Origin: Phaeosaccion multiseriatum
Taxonomy: Eukaryota > Ochrophyta, other classes
NCBI GenBank assembly: GCA_965112735.1
Contig: OZ218950.1
Coordinates: forward strand, 6,386,001-6,450,000
Length of the DNA: 64,000 bases
Direction of reading: 5' to 3'
A program made the translations under genes and the position numbers. Positions 18,627 through 31,042 of this stretch are shown in pieces; the stretch's first letter is position 1; each line of letters begins with the position of its first letter. A model generated the notes under the pieces. It was not told the DNA's origin and made no database searches. It was given only the letters and a program-made list of their open reading frames with translations.

Positions 18627-21600
18627 TCAGTGGGCAGCCGGCTGCCCTGCCACTACCTGCTCTGCCTGCGCGCTGGCGGTTGCTGCTGCCGCGTCTGCCT
18701 TGATTGTGGAGAGTGCGTGGAAGAAGCGAAACGCAAAGAAGTCGCTCATGCAAGTGACGGCAGGCCGGGTGGAGTCGAACGAGTCCATTCGTGCCAACAA
18801 GCGGACGCTGTTAGCGCGTATGCTCTCGTCACTGTGCATGAGGCCCTGTGCTAGCACCGAGATGCCCCCCTGGGACTCCGGCAGCAGGCCCAGCAGCACC
18901 TGATGTGTGTGTGCGTGTGTGTGTGTGGTTGTGTGAGTGAGGGAGGGAGGGAGGGAGGGAGGAAGTGTGAGTGAATGAGTGAGTGACTGACTGAGTGAGT
19001 GAAGGAGCGAGTGTGTGATGCCGAGCAATACCTGCAGTGACTCCTCGCTCTGGAGGGCGTCGGTGAGCTCCTGAAAGATGTGTCGAGCGTCGGGGGTGTG
19101 CATGTCCCTCTCAAGCTGCAGACGCCGCAGGTGCTCACGGAGCCTAGGGAGGGAGGGAGCGAGTGAGAGAGTCGGGGCGGGGTGTTGGTGGTGTTGTTGT
19201 TGTTGTTGCTGTTGTAGGGCGGGTCAGAGGAGATGTGTAGAGGCGACGGGCGTTACACACACATGGAAAGGGAGAGAGCGCACAACGGTACTCCTCGCAG
19301 GGAGGGAAGGGGATACCCATCACCGCCCACCCAACCCTCACCACCAGCGGGCTAGCTAAAACTGAAACCTGGCACTCCCTCATGGCAATAAACAATAAAC
19401 TGAAATTTGACACTCCCACCCACCTGCTGCCAGGGATCTTGAGGCGGGCACTGCAGCGGTCCCAAGGGTTTCCATCAGTTTCCGCGGTGACGTGGTAGAG
19501 CTTTATTAACTTGCCGAGTCGCCAGGCGTTCCTCTCACACTTGTACTCATGCTCAGCCCGTGCGGTTTCGGAGAGCTGAGAAGGAGAAGAGGAGGAGGAG
19601 GAGGAGGCGGGGCTTTCAGCTCTCCGCCACGCACACACAAACATGTACACACAGAGACACACATACAAGGGATTGCCCCACACGCTCCTTCCACACGCTT
19701 CGCTCGTTCGCTCGGGCCTTACTTGGGGCCGTTTTTCTGTCCCTCCCCTCCTTACCCTCCTTCAACCTCCTTCCCATCCCCTCCCTCCTTCCCCTCGTGT
19801 ATTTCCCCTCCTTACTCTCCCAACTCACCTTGTAGCAAAGTCCAGTGACTTGGTCAGTGGCGAGATCGAAGAGCGCTGCGGTGTAGTCAAGGAACTTGGT
19901 CCTGGCCAGCTGCTCGTTGATGTGCGGTGACTTCATGGTGGCGATGAGGCCATTGACAAATCGCGCGTCCTCTTCTGTCATAAGCTGTGTGCATCACAGA
20001 TCCCCACCCACCCATCCACGCACGGACCCAGCCCGAAGGGTAGAGGGAGGACCGACAAGACCAACGAGAGCGGGAAGGGAGGAGATGGGAGGGGAGGGGA
20101 GAAGGGTCGGGTGGGGAGAGAGCGATTGATGCATTGATTCGTCAGACCACGTTTTGTCTCGGCCTTGGCAAGTACTTCGTATCGCAGATGATCGACTTGT
20201 TTCAACACGGCTGGCAAGACTCTTCGAGCAGAGAGCGAACTAAACCGGCGCCACATGTGAAGCCATGAAGCCAAGATGGAGCGCATCCACTCTTGCCCGA
20301 CCCATCTATAAAATCTCTCTCACCCCTTCCTCCCCTCCCTCTCCCTCTCCCTCTTCCTCCCTCCCTCCCTCCCCTCTCTCTCCCTCTTCCGCCCTCCCTT
20401 CCCTCTCTCTCCCTCTGCCCGCCCCCCCTCCTGTGTCCCTCTTCTCATCCACCTGTCTACCCTACCCCACCCACCTGCTCTGCTGAAACCCGAGGTCCTC
20501 CGGGCGTGGGCGGGGGTGAAGACCTTCCCTTGGCCTGGTCAAGTGCTGCCTTCTCCTCGGCTGTGACCACGGTGCCTGTGCCATTCGGCAGATCCAGGGC
20601 GCAGAGAATGTCCCACCACTCGTGGTGTGACTCGAACATGGGGTTGGTGACACCGGCGATGAAGCCCTCCACCTGGATGGATGGGTGGGTTGGTGGAGGG
20701 AGAGAGAGAGGGAGGGAGGGAGAGAGAGACGAGCGATGACGAGTAGCCAGCAGAGCAAGCAAGCAGCAAGCAGCGGGGTGAGTGAGATTTATGCAAAAGT
20801 CTATACACTTCACACAAGCAAAGGCGATGAGAGATACTCACTCACTCACTCGATCACCCACTCACTCACTCACACACCCTCTCGCTCTTTCCCTCACCCA
20901 CTCACTCACAGACTGACTCACTTACTCACTCGCCCACTCATTCACTCACTCACTCACTCATCCACTCACTCTCAAACACCCTCTCGCTCTTTCCCTCACC
21001 CACTCCCTCCCTCACTCACTCACTCACTCACTCGCTCACTCACTCACTCACCCCCTCCCTCACTCACTGACTCACCCCCTGACTCACGTAGTCACTCACC
21101 CACTCACCCACTCACCCACTCACTCACCTCTAAGAAGCTTAGGTCGCTAAGGTTGGCGTAGGGAAAGGTTCTGTGTACGAGGCCTTGGATGGGCGGGGAC
21201 ATGAGCGCAAGGGCTGCGAGGACGAGTTTGCACACGTCTCCAGAGGCGTGGTTGTAACCGACAAACTATGAGAGGGACAGAGACAAGGAGGCGATGACAG
21301 AGGGGTAGATAGGTAGGTGTAAAGAGGGGACAGAGAGAGAGAGAGAGAACAGAGAGAGAAAAGGGGAGAGAGAGAGGGAGGGGAGAGAGAGGAGAGAGAT
21401 GGGAGGGGGGGAGAGAGCGAGGTAGAGACGGAGAGACAGGGTTTAGGGGGAAACAGAGGAAACGACGACTTGTTGGGTGGGCGACTTGGGCTCCAACCCC
21501 AACTTCACTCACCAGCACTCGCTGACCCGTCAGCACAGCGTTGTAGATCTTCATCGCGCTCTGTGGTGATGAAGGAAGGGGGCGGATGGTTGGGTGGGTG

Positions 21601-23989
21601 GGTGCGTGGGTGGGTGGGCCCAGAGAGAGAAGGAAGGAGGACGAGGGGGAAGAGAATAGAGTACAAAATTAGACACGAGAGGAGAAGAGTGCACCGTAAC
21701 ACTGGGGTTAGATAAGGAGGGGGTACAGAAGGGAACAAGGCGGACCCAACACAGGAGGGAAAGGAAGACTGGGAACCAAGCAAAGCCAAGCCAAGCAAAG
21801 CCCACCAGGCAGTCTCTCCGGCGGCGTTCCACCGCCCTGTGGGTGCGTGCGTTCACTGCTTTCGCCTGTGGGAATGAAATGCTAGGGTGCAGGGTGCGGT
21901 TCCTCCTTCCTTCCTTCCTTCCCTCCTTCCCTCCCGGGTGGGGGGGAAAGGATCCTCCTCTTCCTCCGCTCCTCCTCCCCTTCCTCCACCTCCTCCTCTC
22001 TCACCTGCCCAAAGACGTTCAGCAATAGCATGATGGAGGGTCCTAGCGTCTCGTCTGGAGAGGTGTGCAGCGGTATGCTTGCCTGCACGGGCTGTCCTTC
22101 GGCCCCCTGCTTTCCGAAGCTGATGGTGTGGGTCCACTTGTGAGGAAGGTGTTCGTCAGGACAGCTACCCACGTATCTGTCTGCAAGGCCCCGCCGCATC
22201 AACTGCCGCTCCCAGGGGCAAGGTCGAGGTACCTAAGGATCGAGGGGTGGCACCGGGTTAGATATCCGTCGGGTCATCGGGTCATTGGAGGGTGGGGGTG
22301 AGGGTGTGGGTGGTTGGAGAGGTGCACGCAAGGAAGAAAGATACAACAACGGCATTCAAATGGATCATCTATGCTGGTTCAAAGACGTCACTCGACTACC
22401 ATCTGCTACCATCCATAAAAAAATCAATCAATAGATTGACTGTTCACACCTGCACAAACCGTATGCCTCCATCCATCCCCCTCCCCCTTGACTCACCTCC
22501 GACAAATCGGCTCCATTTAGTGTGTCAAAGAGATCTTTAAGGACGACAGGGTCCTGCAATGTGTAGTAGCGGTCCAGCGCGATGAGCAGCAGCGGCCGAA
22601 ACACTTCTATAAAGTTGTACTGACTGCACACGGTCAGAGCCTTGACCACCGCCCCTCTCCGCACTGTGGGGTCGTCCTTCTTGCGAACGAGATTGATGCA
22701 GTAGAGGAAGGGACCGGTCCGCGCTCGTTCTTCCTCGCTCAGGTCGTCGGAGGAAGTAGGACGAGGAGGAAGAGGAGGAGGAGTGCGCACTTGACCCACG
22801 CCTGCAGCAGCATCTTGTTCTCGAGGGAGAAGGGGGGGGAAGTCGGCGTCTAGCGCTGGCTTACGCTGTTTGTTGATTTGGTTTTGGTGTTGGTTAGGCA
22901 ATCGGTCGCATCAGAAAAGGAGGACGGCAAGGGGAGAGAAGGGAAGGTGCACCGGGTTAGGAGAGGCCTGGCCCAATCATGGACAATAATAGCGTCACGT
23001 CCTTGATGCCAAGGGGGGTAGGGGGGGGGGATATGAGAGATGAGCGAGCGGAGTGAAAGGCCTCTCCTAAAGAAGAACAAAGGCCACACACCGAGCTATC
23101 CACTCTCTCCGAACGCATACATGGGCGTTTGTGTTCGTGCGTGCGGCTGTGCCGGTAACACGCCATACGATCCCCACCAAGAGTCAACGATGGGACACCA
23201 GAGGCCTCCCCATCCCAGCACCCTCCTCGCTCTTCCTTCATCGCCAGACTGGGCATCGTAGGAGCCAAAGCCACCCCACCATAGCAGCAGCTTCCGCGAG
23301 CAATGAGTTTACCGAAGGGAGGCCCCACATCCCGTTCTATTGCTCGATCACTAACCTTGTTCAGGAAGAAGACACACCAGTCCAAGGAATGGTTGTGGGC
23401 ACCCTCTGGCAGCATGTACTCTGCGGACGCAGGGATAGGCAGGCGACGGGAGAAGTGTGATGGGGTCATTATGGCAAGGGGTTGAGCAGGAAGCTCGTCC
23501 CTGACCCTCTGTTGCTACATGGCCAAGCTGGTGCAACTTGCCCATCGGCACCCACCGTACCTGCAAAGTAGTCATCGGTGTAGCCCGGAACCGGACGTGG
23601 GTACTTGTGACGAACAGTACTGCAGCAGCAGAAGCAGTGTCAAGAGGGAAGAGGGTAAAAGAGATGTACCGGGGAAGGAAGTGTGAGCAGTTGACGTTGT
23701 TCGTCAAATTGTTCCCTATTCGCCGGCAGCTTCTACGACATTGACCGGGGGGGGGCTCAAAAGAGCGGTAGTAGTAGTACCTCCAACATTGGAGGCTCTC
23801 AGAGGCTTGCGTGTAGGATAAAAAGACGACTGCCAGAAACAGACAGAAGCACAGAGATAGGACGAGAGTGTCCTCTCTTCCTCTTCTTGCGTCTCACCTG
23901 CCGCTATCAATATCAAACTCCGCTAGAATCACATGGTCCACAAGAGGAGCCGCACTCTTCCCTCTCTTATGCTTGAGAGCCCAACCCAT
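18627..23989 (-). CDS. DENN-domain protein, Afi1/mesA-like
   Basis: Twelve exons join in frame: 23989-23898, 23619-23561, 23420-23356, 22865-22497, 22232-22005, 21560-21513, 21265-21128, 20672-20475, 19984-19829, 19575-19424, 19143-19032 and 18899-18627, giving 629 aa. The N-terminus ([45 protein letters not shown]) matches the Arf3-interacting protein Afi1/mesA of fungi. The DENN core follows ([90 protein letters not shown]). The C-terminal exons are helical ([26 protein letters not shown]). Such proteins bind or activate small GTPases in polarised vesicle traffic; the partner here is inferred only. All supported introns are GT-AG. The neighbour LRRC57-like gene ends only 130 bases upstream of this start. 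Confidence 0.88.
20832..21127. repeat. (CACT)n / GTGAG tract in DENN intron 7
   Basis: Nearly 300 bases of CACTCACT-type repeat begin exactly at the splice donor of the exon ending at 21128. On the sense strand the donor GTGAGT is the first unit of the array. Confidence 0.85.
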
Positions 23990-24119
23990 GGTCCAGCTAT
24001 CGTCCAAAGAGAGGGCGCCGACCTTTTTGGCCCCTATGACTCTCAATTTTTTATTATCGTACCGACTCTACAAGTCGATGTATTACTATTAGAGAGCGCT
24101 GTCTGGCCCAAGGGCAGAG

Positions 24120-26277
24120 TCATCTATCTAGACCGCACAGGCTGAACTCTGTAGTGGCGCCTCCGTGCAAGCTCTTGTTCTTCTGCTCCCTCCTCCTCTC
24201 CATAAATTCATTGATCCCCTCCATCTCGAGCAGTTCCGGCTTCCTCAGAGGGTTTCCCGCAAGCTCCAGAGCAACCACACCGGATGACCTAAGGCGAGGA
24301 GAGGAGAGGGGAGGGGAGGGGAGGGGAGGAGAGGGGAGGAGAGGAGAGTAGAGGAGAGGAGAAAGGAGGGGAGGGGAGGGGAGGGGAGGGGAGGGGAGGG
24401 GAGGGGAGGGAAGGGAAGGGAAGGGGAGGGGAGGGGAGGGGAGGGGAGGGGAGGGGAGGGGAGGGGAGGGGAGGGGAGGGAAGGGAAGGGAAGGGGAGGG
24501 GAGGGGAGGGGAGGGGAGGGGAGGGGAGGGGAGGGCAGGGGAGGGGAAGGGAAGGGAGGAGAAGGGGACAGGGAGGGTAAGGAAAAAAACTAATGGGTTG
24601 GAGAAGAAATATTTAGAAGGAGAAGGGGACACACTGCGACTGCTGCTGTTGCTTCGCTCAAAGCCCCTCCTCTTCTCATCACCCCTCCTCTCGTCACTTC
24701 TCACCCCCTCTCCTCTCCTCTCGTCTCCTCTCCTACCCACTCCTCTCCTCTCCTCCCCCCCCCCCCATGTATCTGTCCCGCTCTACTCACGTGAAGAGCT
24801 CGGGGCAAATGCTCGGGCTCCCGAAGGCAGTGGCCGCGATTTTATTCCCTTGGAGGGAGAGCCGTTTCAGGCCTCCGAGGGCGGTTATGGAGGCCTCAAT
24901 CTATTCACGAATATTGGGATGGACAAGATAAAAAAGAAAAGCAGGGAGACACAGAGCGGGAAGGAGGAGACAAGTAAGGAGCGACGTTGGTGGCTGAGTG
25001 AGTCAGTGAGTGAGTGAGTGAGTGAGTGAGTGAGTGAGTGAGCAAGCGTTCCGGTATCGATTGATCGACACAGCACCACAGCATACAGCCGCCCTCCTTC
25101 CCAGCAAGCGGTGTATCTAGCGTTGGGACACTCTCTCCCTCTCTCTCTTACATTGGTGATGACGTTGTGGTCCACAATCAGCTCTTCCAAGGCTGGCGTG
25201 TTGGGCATCCGGGGCAGGGCGGCGATGCCATTTGAGGACAGGTCGAGTGTCTTCAGCGCAGGCAGCAGCAGCGCGCCTTCCAGCAGCACCCCCGGCACCT
25301 CTGCGAGTTGGTTGTATGAGAGGTTCACACTCGTCAGGGAGCTGCTCAGCCCGCGCACTGACGCCGGGCCTGGTGATGCAACAACATATGCAGAAGCCGC
25401 AGCAGCAGCAAGGGCAGAGGGGGAAAAGGTGGAGGGTGGGTTAAAATCTCTGCAAAGGCTTCGAACTTCGATCACACAGTAAGGCGGGGGCGCTGGGAGG
25501 CCCTGCAGCATCCCGAGAGAGCATACGCAAATTAGACCAGCCGCAGAAGGGAGACGAAGAGGGTGAGATGATGCTTCGACACAACAAACTCCCACCCCGC
25601 AGGTACCGACGGAACTCATTCTATCGCATGCGTGCCCTCTATAAGAGCGAGAGGCACATCGTAAAGAAATATTTCGTACCCGCTAATCTGTTGTGCGACA
25701 CAGACAAGGTCTTGAGCGCTGTGAGGGCGGACACGTCCAGCACCTCAGTGAGCTTGTTGTTGTCGAGCTTGAGGCTCTTGAGCTTGTCCAGAGCTCCGAG
25801 CTCGGAGGGGACCTCCTTTAGAGCGTTGGAAGATAGATCAAGCGTCTGGTGTGTCGTGTGGAGGGGGGAGGGGGGAGAGCGGGAAAGGGACAGGGAGATG
25901 GAGGGTGGACAATAAGTAGGAGCTAAGTATCAAGTTGCTCTTTCCCCTTCCCTTCATACTTGTGCCTCTCTCGTTGGACCATCTTCTCGTCTCTCCTGGC
26001 CACCTCCACGACCATAACTCACCCGAAGGTTGGAGAGTTGCAGCAAAGGCTCAGGAACTTCCTTTAGGCCATGTTCCTGCAAGTTGAGGACCCCCGTCTT
26101 GGCTGCGGTTGCAAGCTTCTCATTCGTGACCTTCCTCCCTGTCTTGATGCGCTCTTTTCCCCCAGTGTTAGGCAAGGAGGACTTGATGTCTGCGAACAGA
26201 GTGTCCACGCTTGCCTTCACTTTCGGGGGCTGGTTCTTCTCCTTCTTTTTCGAGCTGCTGCTGCTGCTATTGCCCAT
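24120..26277 (-). CDS. LRRC57-like leucine-rich repeat protein, myristoylation motif
   Basis: Five exons: 26277-26023, 25845-25680, 25369-25152, 24900-24791 and 24288-24120, giving 305 aa. The N-terminus MGNSSSSSSKKKEK is a consensus N-myristoylation site followed by basic residues, predicting membrane attachment. After a linker come LRRs with LxxLxLSxNxL spacing (LQEHGLKEVPEPLLQLSNLR, LDLSSNALKEVPSELGAL, LKLDNNKLTEV, VNLSYNQLAEVP, LDLSSNGIAALP, LSLQGNKIAA, LELAGNPL). The C-terminal ELLEMEGINEFMERRREQKN corresponds to the end of LRRC57. Myristoylated start, length and tail together support this identification; LRRC57 function is poorly known. Intron 4 contains a 260-base GGGGA minisatellite. 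It is divergent from the biotin ligase gene. Confidence 0.88.
24297..24565. repeat. GGGGA minisatellite in LRRC57-like intron 4
   Basis: About 50 tandem GGGGA units with AAGGGAAGGG interruptions. One strand is an uninterrupted series of G4 runs, so G-quadruplex formation is possible; on the sense strand it is a CCCCT pyrimidine tract adjoining the acceptor of exon 5. Confidence 0.9.
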
Positions 26278-26459
26278 CCTTCCTCCTCGTCTCTCCCTTC
26301 TTGCTCTCTCGTGTTCTACCCCTCTCTGTCTCTCTCTCGCTCGCTCGCTCTCGCTCTCGCTCTCCCCGACTCCCTCGCCCCCCGTATCCCCCCGGCCTCA
26401 CCCCGCCACGAGCTGCCATCCTCAACCTCTTGATCCTGCCCTTGACTCAATTCCTATAA
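26278..26459. promoter_or_regulatory. Divergent promoter, LRRC57-like / biotin ligase
   Basis: Only 182 bases separate the LRR start from the first possible biotin ligase ATG (454 to the second). The segment contains a CT/CGCT-rich tract (26318-26370) and a TATAAA immediately before the ATG at 26460. Confidence 0.45.
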
Positions 26460-29121
26460 ATGCGACAGCCACCACGGTCAAACCGCCTTCCCCTGTTCTC
26501 GATCTTCGGGTGCTTCCGCTTGGCGTGGGGATGGGGTCTCGTCTTCTTGTGGTGCACGAGCAGCGACGGTAGAGCACGGGGCGCCCTGCTGTGTGCTCTC
26601 TCTCCACTGGAAGGGGAAGGGAGGCACAGCAGCGGGGAGGAAGCAACAGCAGCGGGGAGGAAGGGAGTGGAGAAGAAGCAGCAGGAGCAGAAGAAGCAAC
26701 AGCCAAGTCTCCCGGCGGCGATTGCACCTCGCATGCACGCGAGGCGAGTCGTGGCTGCAGTAAGCAAGGGCGTGTTTCTTCGCCCACGGCCACCAGGGGG
26801 GGCTGTCCTCGCCGCTGCCACTGCTGCTGCTGCTACCACCACCCCACCTTCTCGATTAGAACGGTCTGCTACAGCTCTTGCGGGCGGGGGGGGGCGTTCT
26901 ACGCGACGTGTGTTGGGGGCGTACGTGCTTCATCCGACGCTGAGAGGGCTCACCACGGGAACAGCAGCAGCGCCGCCTTCCTCGGTGCCTTCGGCTGCCT
27001 CTGCTGCCGCTATTTGCTCGAAGCGGATCTCACCTGCTGTTGCTGCGGTGTGCCGTGGGCATTTCGCTTCTACTGCTGCCCTTGCTGAGGGAAACACCTA
27101 CAACCTTGAGGAGCTGCAGCAGCAGCAGGATCAGCTTGCTTGGCTCCTCGAGCTGCAGGCTGCGGAAGGTTCGTTCCATCCTGGCACCGCTGGTGCTGCT
27201 GAAGGTGCTGGTGCTTCGACAGCCAGTGCCGCCGTGCCCAGTCAACGGGGCTGGAGCATCGAAGGAACGCGAGTGTCAGCCATAGAGGGACGAGCCAGTG
27301 GGGAAGAGCAAGGAGGAGGGGGTGGAGGGATAATGAGCAGCCAGCGTGTGCTATGGGTGGAGTCTGTGGCCTCAACCATGGATGCTGTCAAGACACGAAT
27401 AAAGGCCGGCCAGCTGGATGAGCAGCAGGCACAGCTCGCGGGAGGAGGAGGAGGAGGAGGAAGAGGAGGAGGAGGAGGAGGAGGAGGAAGGCGACAAGTG
27501 TTTGCCTTGGCCGCACGGGAGCAGGTGGCAGGTAGGGGAACTCGCGGGAGAAGCTGGGAAGGAACACGAGGCAATGTGTTCCTCACAGTGGCCATCCCGA
27601 TCGACGTCATCCCCGTGCCCCTCAGCATCACGCCCCTACGCGTGGGCACCCTCATTGCTGCCGTGGTGCAAGCCAGGCTAGACTCTACCGAGACTCAGCC
27701 GTGCGCTACCGCTTCCGCCACGGTTGCGGCAGAAGCTGGAGACGAGCTTGCTGCCATTGCTGCTGCTGCCACTGCTGGTGGTGGCGGTGGTGAGAGGGCC
27801 ATGGAGGAGGAGGAGGAGGACACTATCCTACCTTGCCCGGCCGGCGCCGCTGCGAAGCTAAAGTGGCCCAATGATGTGCTGATTGGGGACGAGAAGGTGA
27901 GCGGGGTGCTTCTCGAGGCGGAGCTGCCCTACATGCTAGTCGGTATTGGCATCAACGTGCGGCACAAACCTGCCGTGCCTCAGGAGGGCCCACAGAGGGG
28001 TCGGCCCGCCACCAGGTGAGGGCGGGGGATGGCACTGGATGGGGGGCTCTTATGTGTGCTGGAGATTTGGCAAGATATGCATTCGGCCCAACGGGTACCG
28101 AGCGAGTGGGTGGGACCACAGCCGCCAAGTACAAAGTTTTCTTTCTCTGCTATTGATTGACTCCTCCGGGGGGTTTGTTGATCTCTGATTGGAGTGAGGG
28201 CTGACGGAAGCAGCAGGGACCGCAGCGAGCGGGCTTGTCCTCCTCACCTCCGCCCTCTTTTCTCTTTGTGCCCTCGGCCTTTTGTGTTGGTTGTCCCCAC
28301 AATCGTCGTGCTTGCGTCCCTCAGCTTGGCCGATCACGGCGCGGACGTTACGGACGAAGCCGTGGAGAGTATTGTGGAGGACTTAGTGGAGAGTATTAAG
28401 CATTGGGTGCAGGAAGGGACGGACAACGGTCCCGCCGCCCTGGCGGAGTGGCAGCGATGGGTGGACTGGAATGCGCCTCTCCGCATCAGGTAAAGAAGCG
28501 CACACATTCGGAGTGTGTTGGGGTGGGGTGGGTTGGAGTGGGTTGAGCGGGTGGGCCTACGACTGTGCTGCGAATTTAAATTTCACAGCACCGCCGCTAG
28601 TGACAGAGGAATTCTGTGCTGCGCTTGGGCGGAATCTCAAATGATCGGTTTATGCACCTCACCCTTCATTCATTCATTCGTTCGTTCGTTCATTCATTCA
28701 TTCGAGCCCTGATCCGTTTCTTCTACGTTCCCCCGGCTGTGCTTGCTGAGCTCTCCCATCGGCCGTCAAACACACACCACTCTCCCCCCCCCGGCCATCT
28801 CACTGACAACTCTCCTCCTCTCAATTCTACGCTTGGCCCACTCACTCACTCACTCACTCACTCACTCACTCACTCACTCACTCACTCACTCACTCACTCA
28901 CTCACTCACTCACTCCCTCTTTCACTCATTCACTCACTTATTCACTCACTCTCTCTCTCTCCCCCTCACTCTCTCTCTCTCTCCCTCACTCACCCGCTCA
29001 CTCGCACAGGGAGGATGACGTGGAAGTGACGCCCCTGGGGGTGCAGGCAGACGGACAGCTCAGGGTGAGGGATTCCGTCACGGGAGAGGAGAGACTCCTC
29101 ATCACTGAGTACCTATTCTGA
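26460..29121 (+). CDS. Biotin--protein ligase (BirA/HLCS catalytic type)
   Basis: Three exons: 26460-28015, 28325-28489 and 29010-29121. The catalytic domain starts near 27340 (VLWVESVASTMDAVK) and has the biotinoyl-AMP loop AGRGTRGRSWEG, the KWPNDVLIGDEKVSGVL motif, and VGIGINV; the C-terminal domain is the two small exons (AALAEWQRWVDW, EDDVEVTPLGVQADGQLRV), ending LLITEYLF. It transfers biotin to the lysine of carboxylases. The N-terminal 270 residues are Ala/Gly-rich and poorly conserved. An internal ATG at 26733 begins MHARRVVAAVSKGVFLRPRP, which looks like a mitochondrial or plastid leader and may be the true start. GGA and GCT triplet runs insert Gly and Ala tracts inside the catalytic domain, between ST.DA and the GRG loop and before KWPND. 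The second intron is a CACT/CT microsatellite. Confidence 0.9.
28839..28914. repeat. (CACT)n in biotin ligase intron 2
   Basis: A near-perfect CACT tetranucleotide run, followed by CT-rich repeats up to the acceptor at 29009. Confidence 0.9.
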
Positions 29122-29499
29122 ATGTGTCCGAAGTGTGTGTTCTGAGTGTTCTTTGCCCTGCAGAGGAGCAGCTGCAAGCACCACTGGCGTCCCTTACCAT
29201 CAGGAGGAGAAGCAAAGTAGCTGCACCACCGCCAGCCGCAGCAGCAGCAGCTGAATCAGGAGCGGACCATCCGCGGTACTCGCACAGGGCGGGGTAGAGC
29301 GAATTTTCGCGAATTCTCACACCCGTGAACGCAAAGTCCGCCCCCTTCTCTTGGACTTCAGCTCTTCTTTCCTTTCGACTTTGAAGGGGGGGGGGCATCG
29401 TCGTTGAAAGGCCTCGGAGGTGTGGGAGGAGGCAGCGGCGATGGCAGCAGATGGAGGAGGAGGACCACGATGGGGAGGAGGAGGGGAAGGAGAGAACCA

Positions 29500-30590
29500 A
29501 TGTGGGTGGAGGGCAGAGCGACCATCCCCTTCAGCGGAGGGGATCTCAGCAGAAGTAGAATGAAGCCCAGCGCCAGCAGCACCGGCGACCCTCCCGACGC
29601 GCAGCCCCAGCCTCATGTTCAGCGGCGGCACTGCTTGGGCCAAGGGCAAGAGTCGCGACCTCGATGCCCGATCCCCGAGACTCCCCCCTCCCGCCCCTCC
29701 TCCCTGTCCCGCTACGGTGCGTCTGCAGCGGCTTGGTACGTGCCCCCCGGGGGAGAGGGAGCATCTCCTCTGCCTGGTCCGGATGGAGACAAAGGTGAGC
29801 GATCATTTCATGCGGACATTGAGTCAACCCTCCTCCCATTCTCCTTGCGCTGTATGGGAAGGGGATGTGTGTTGCTCTCTCACTTCTCTCGAACTGACTT
29901 GCCGCCACGTACTCTCTGACCCCTCCTCTTTGTTCTGTCGCTCTCCTCTCGCTCCCTCTCTCTGCTCTCTCTCCATCTCTTTTCCCCTCTCTCTGTGTGC
30001 CTCTCTTTCTCCAACCCTCTGTTGCATTGCTCGAAATCTGCCTTTCTCCCCCTCCCCTGTCGCCCTCTCCTTCTCTCCCTCTCTCCTTCTCACTCGTCTC
30101 CCTTCCTCCCTCTTCTCTGCTGCTGCATCGCTTCATGTCTGATCTCTACTCACAGCTCGGGCCTACATGTCTCTGAACGACCTCTCTTCCGCCAGCGCTC
30201 ACCTCGCCAGGGCACTAGAGGTGGATCCTCACCGTCCAGGAGGTGCGTTGGTGGGGAGGGAGGATGGCAGTGGATGGGGGGGGGGGGGGAGGACGAAGTG
30301 GGCAAGCGGAGGAAGGACCATTCACATTCACTCACAGCCTTAATTGCGTTTGTTGGTCTTTTGTGTGACCCCTTTCGCCCCTCCCCTCCCCTCCCCTCCC
30401 TCCAGCCTGCATGGACCTTGGTCAGTTGCGCATGCAGGAGGGCAAGGTGGAGGAGGCGCTTTGTCTGTACGAGAAGGGCGTGCTCCACTCGCGCTACTTG
30501 CACGAGCTGCACGATGCCATGACGTGTCTGCTTGTGGCCAAGGAGCACCTCGCTGCCAAGGAGGAGCTGGGGATAGGGGACGAGGAGTGA
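29500..30590 (+). CDS. Short TPR protein, array copy C
   Basis: Exons 29500-29794, 30156-30242 and 30406-30590 join in phases 1 and 1. The ATG at 29500 gives MWVEGRATIPFSGGDL, then the conserved Pro/Ser-rich exon 1 (SASSTGDPPDAQPQP, CPIPETPPSR, PLPGPDGDK) and the two-TPR exons; an ATG at 29470 in the same frame is an alternative. Total about 188 aa. Substitutions against copy A are conservative (ACMDLGQLRMQEG; ELGIGDEE). The biotin ligase stop lies 380 bases upstream, so this marks the left edge of the second array block. It has a full open frame and is one of the two best candidates for an active copy. Confidence 0.62.
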
Positions 30591-31042
30591 AGCAGGGGGG
30601 GAGGGGAGGGGAGAGGGCGGAGGGGAAAGGAGTAGCGCAGAGTAAGGTCTGGTGTACTCTTGGCAGCAGGACTGAGAGGAGCGTCCAGGAGGGGAGCGGC
30701 GCGTCAGTCGCAGGGGGCAGGGAAGCTCAGCAACAGCGGAGCCGTGCAAGTACTCAGAGTAGGGAGAGGCAGAGGCAGCAATTACCCTATCAATGAATCA
30801 AAGGCCCTCTTCAGCCCCCGAATCCGCTTGGCTTCCATCCATCTGTGACTGGATTGGCTGGATTCTACCCGAGGACCTTGCCCGCAGCTTGGCAGACGGA
30901 GCAGCAGCCAGTAGGGCAGCGAGAGACGCAAGAGAGAAGAGGAAGTAGTAGCAGTGGTGGCAGAGGACGGAGCAGGGCGGTCCCAAGGAGGGCCCCAGGA
31001 CAGAAAGAAGAGATTCGCCGGGGGAAGGTCGAGGGGGGAGAA

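Noticed and set aside
28839-28914. Regular short-unit repeat considered as a CRISPR-like array.
   Set aside because: Four-base units without spacers, inside a eukaryotic intron.
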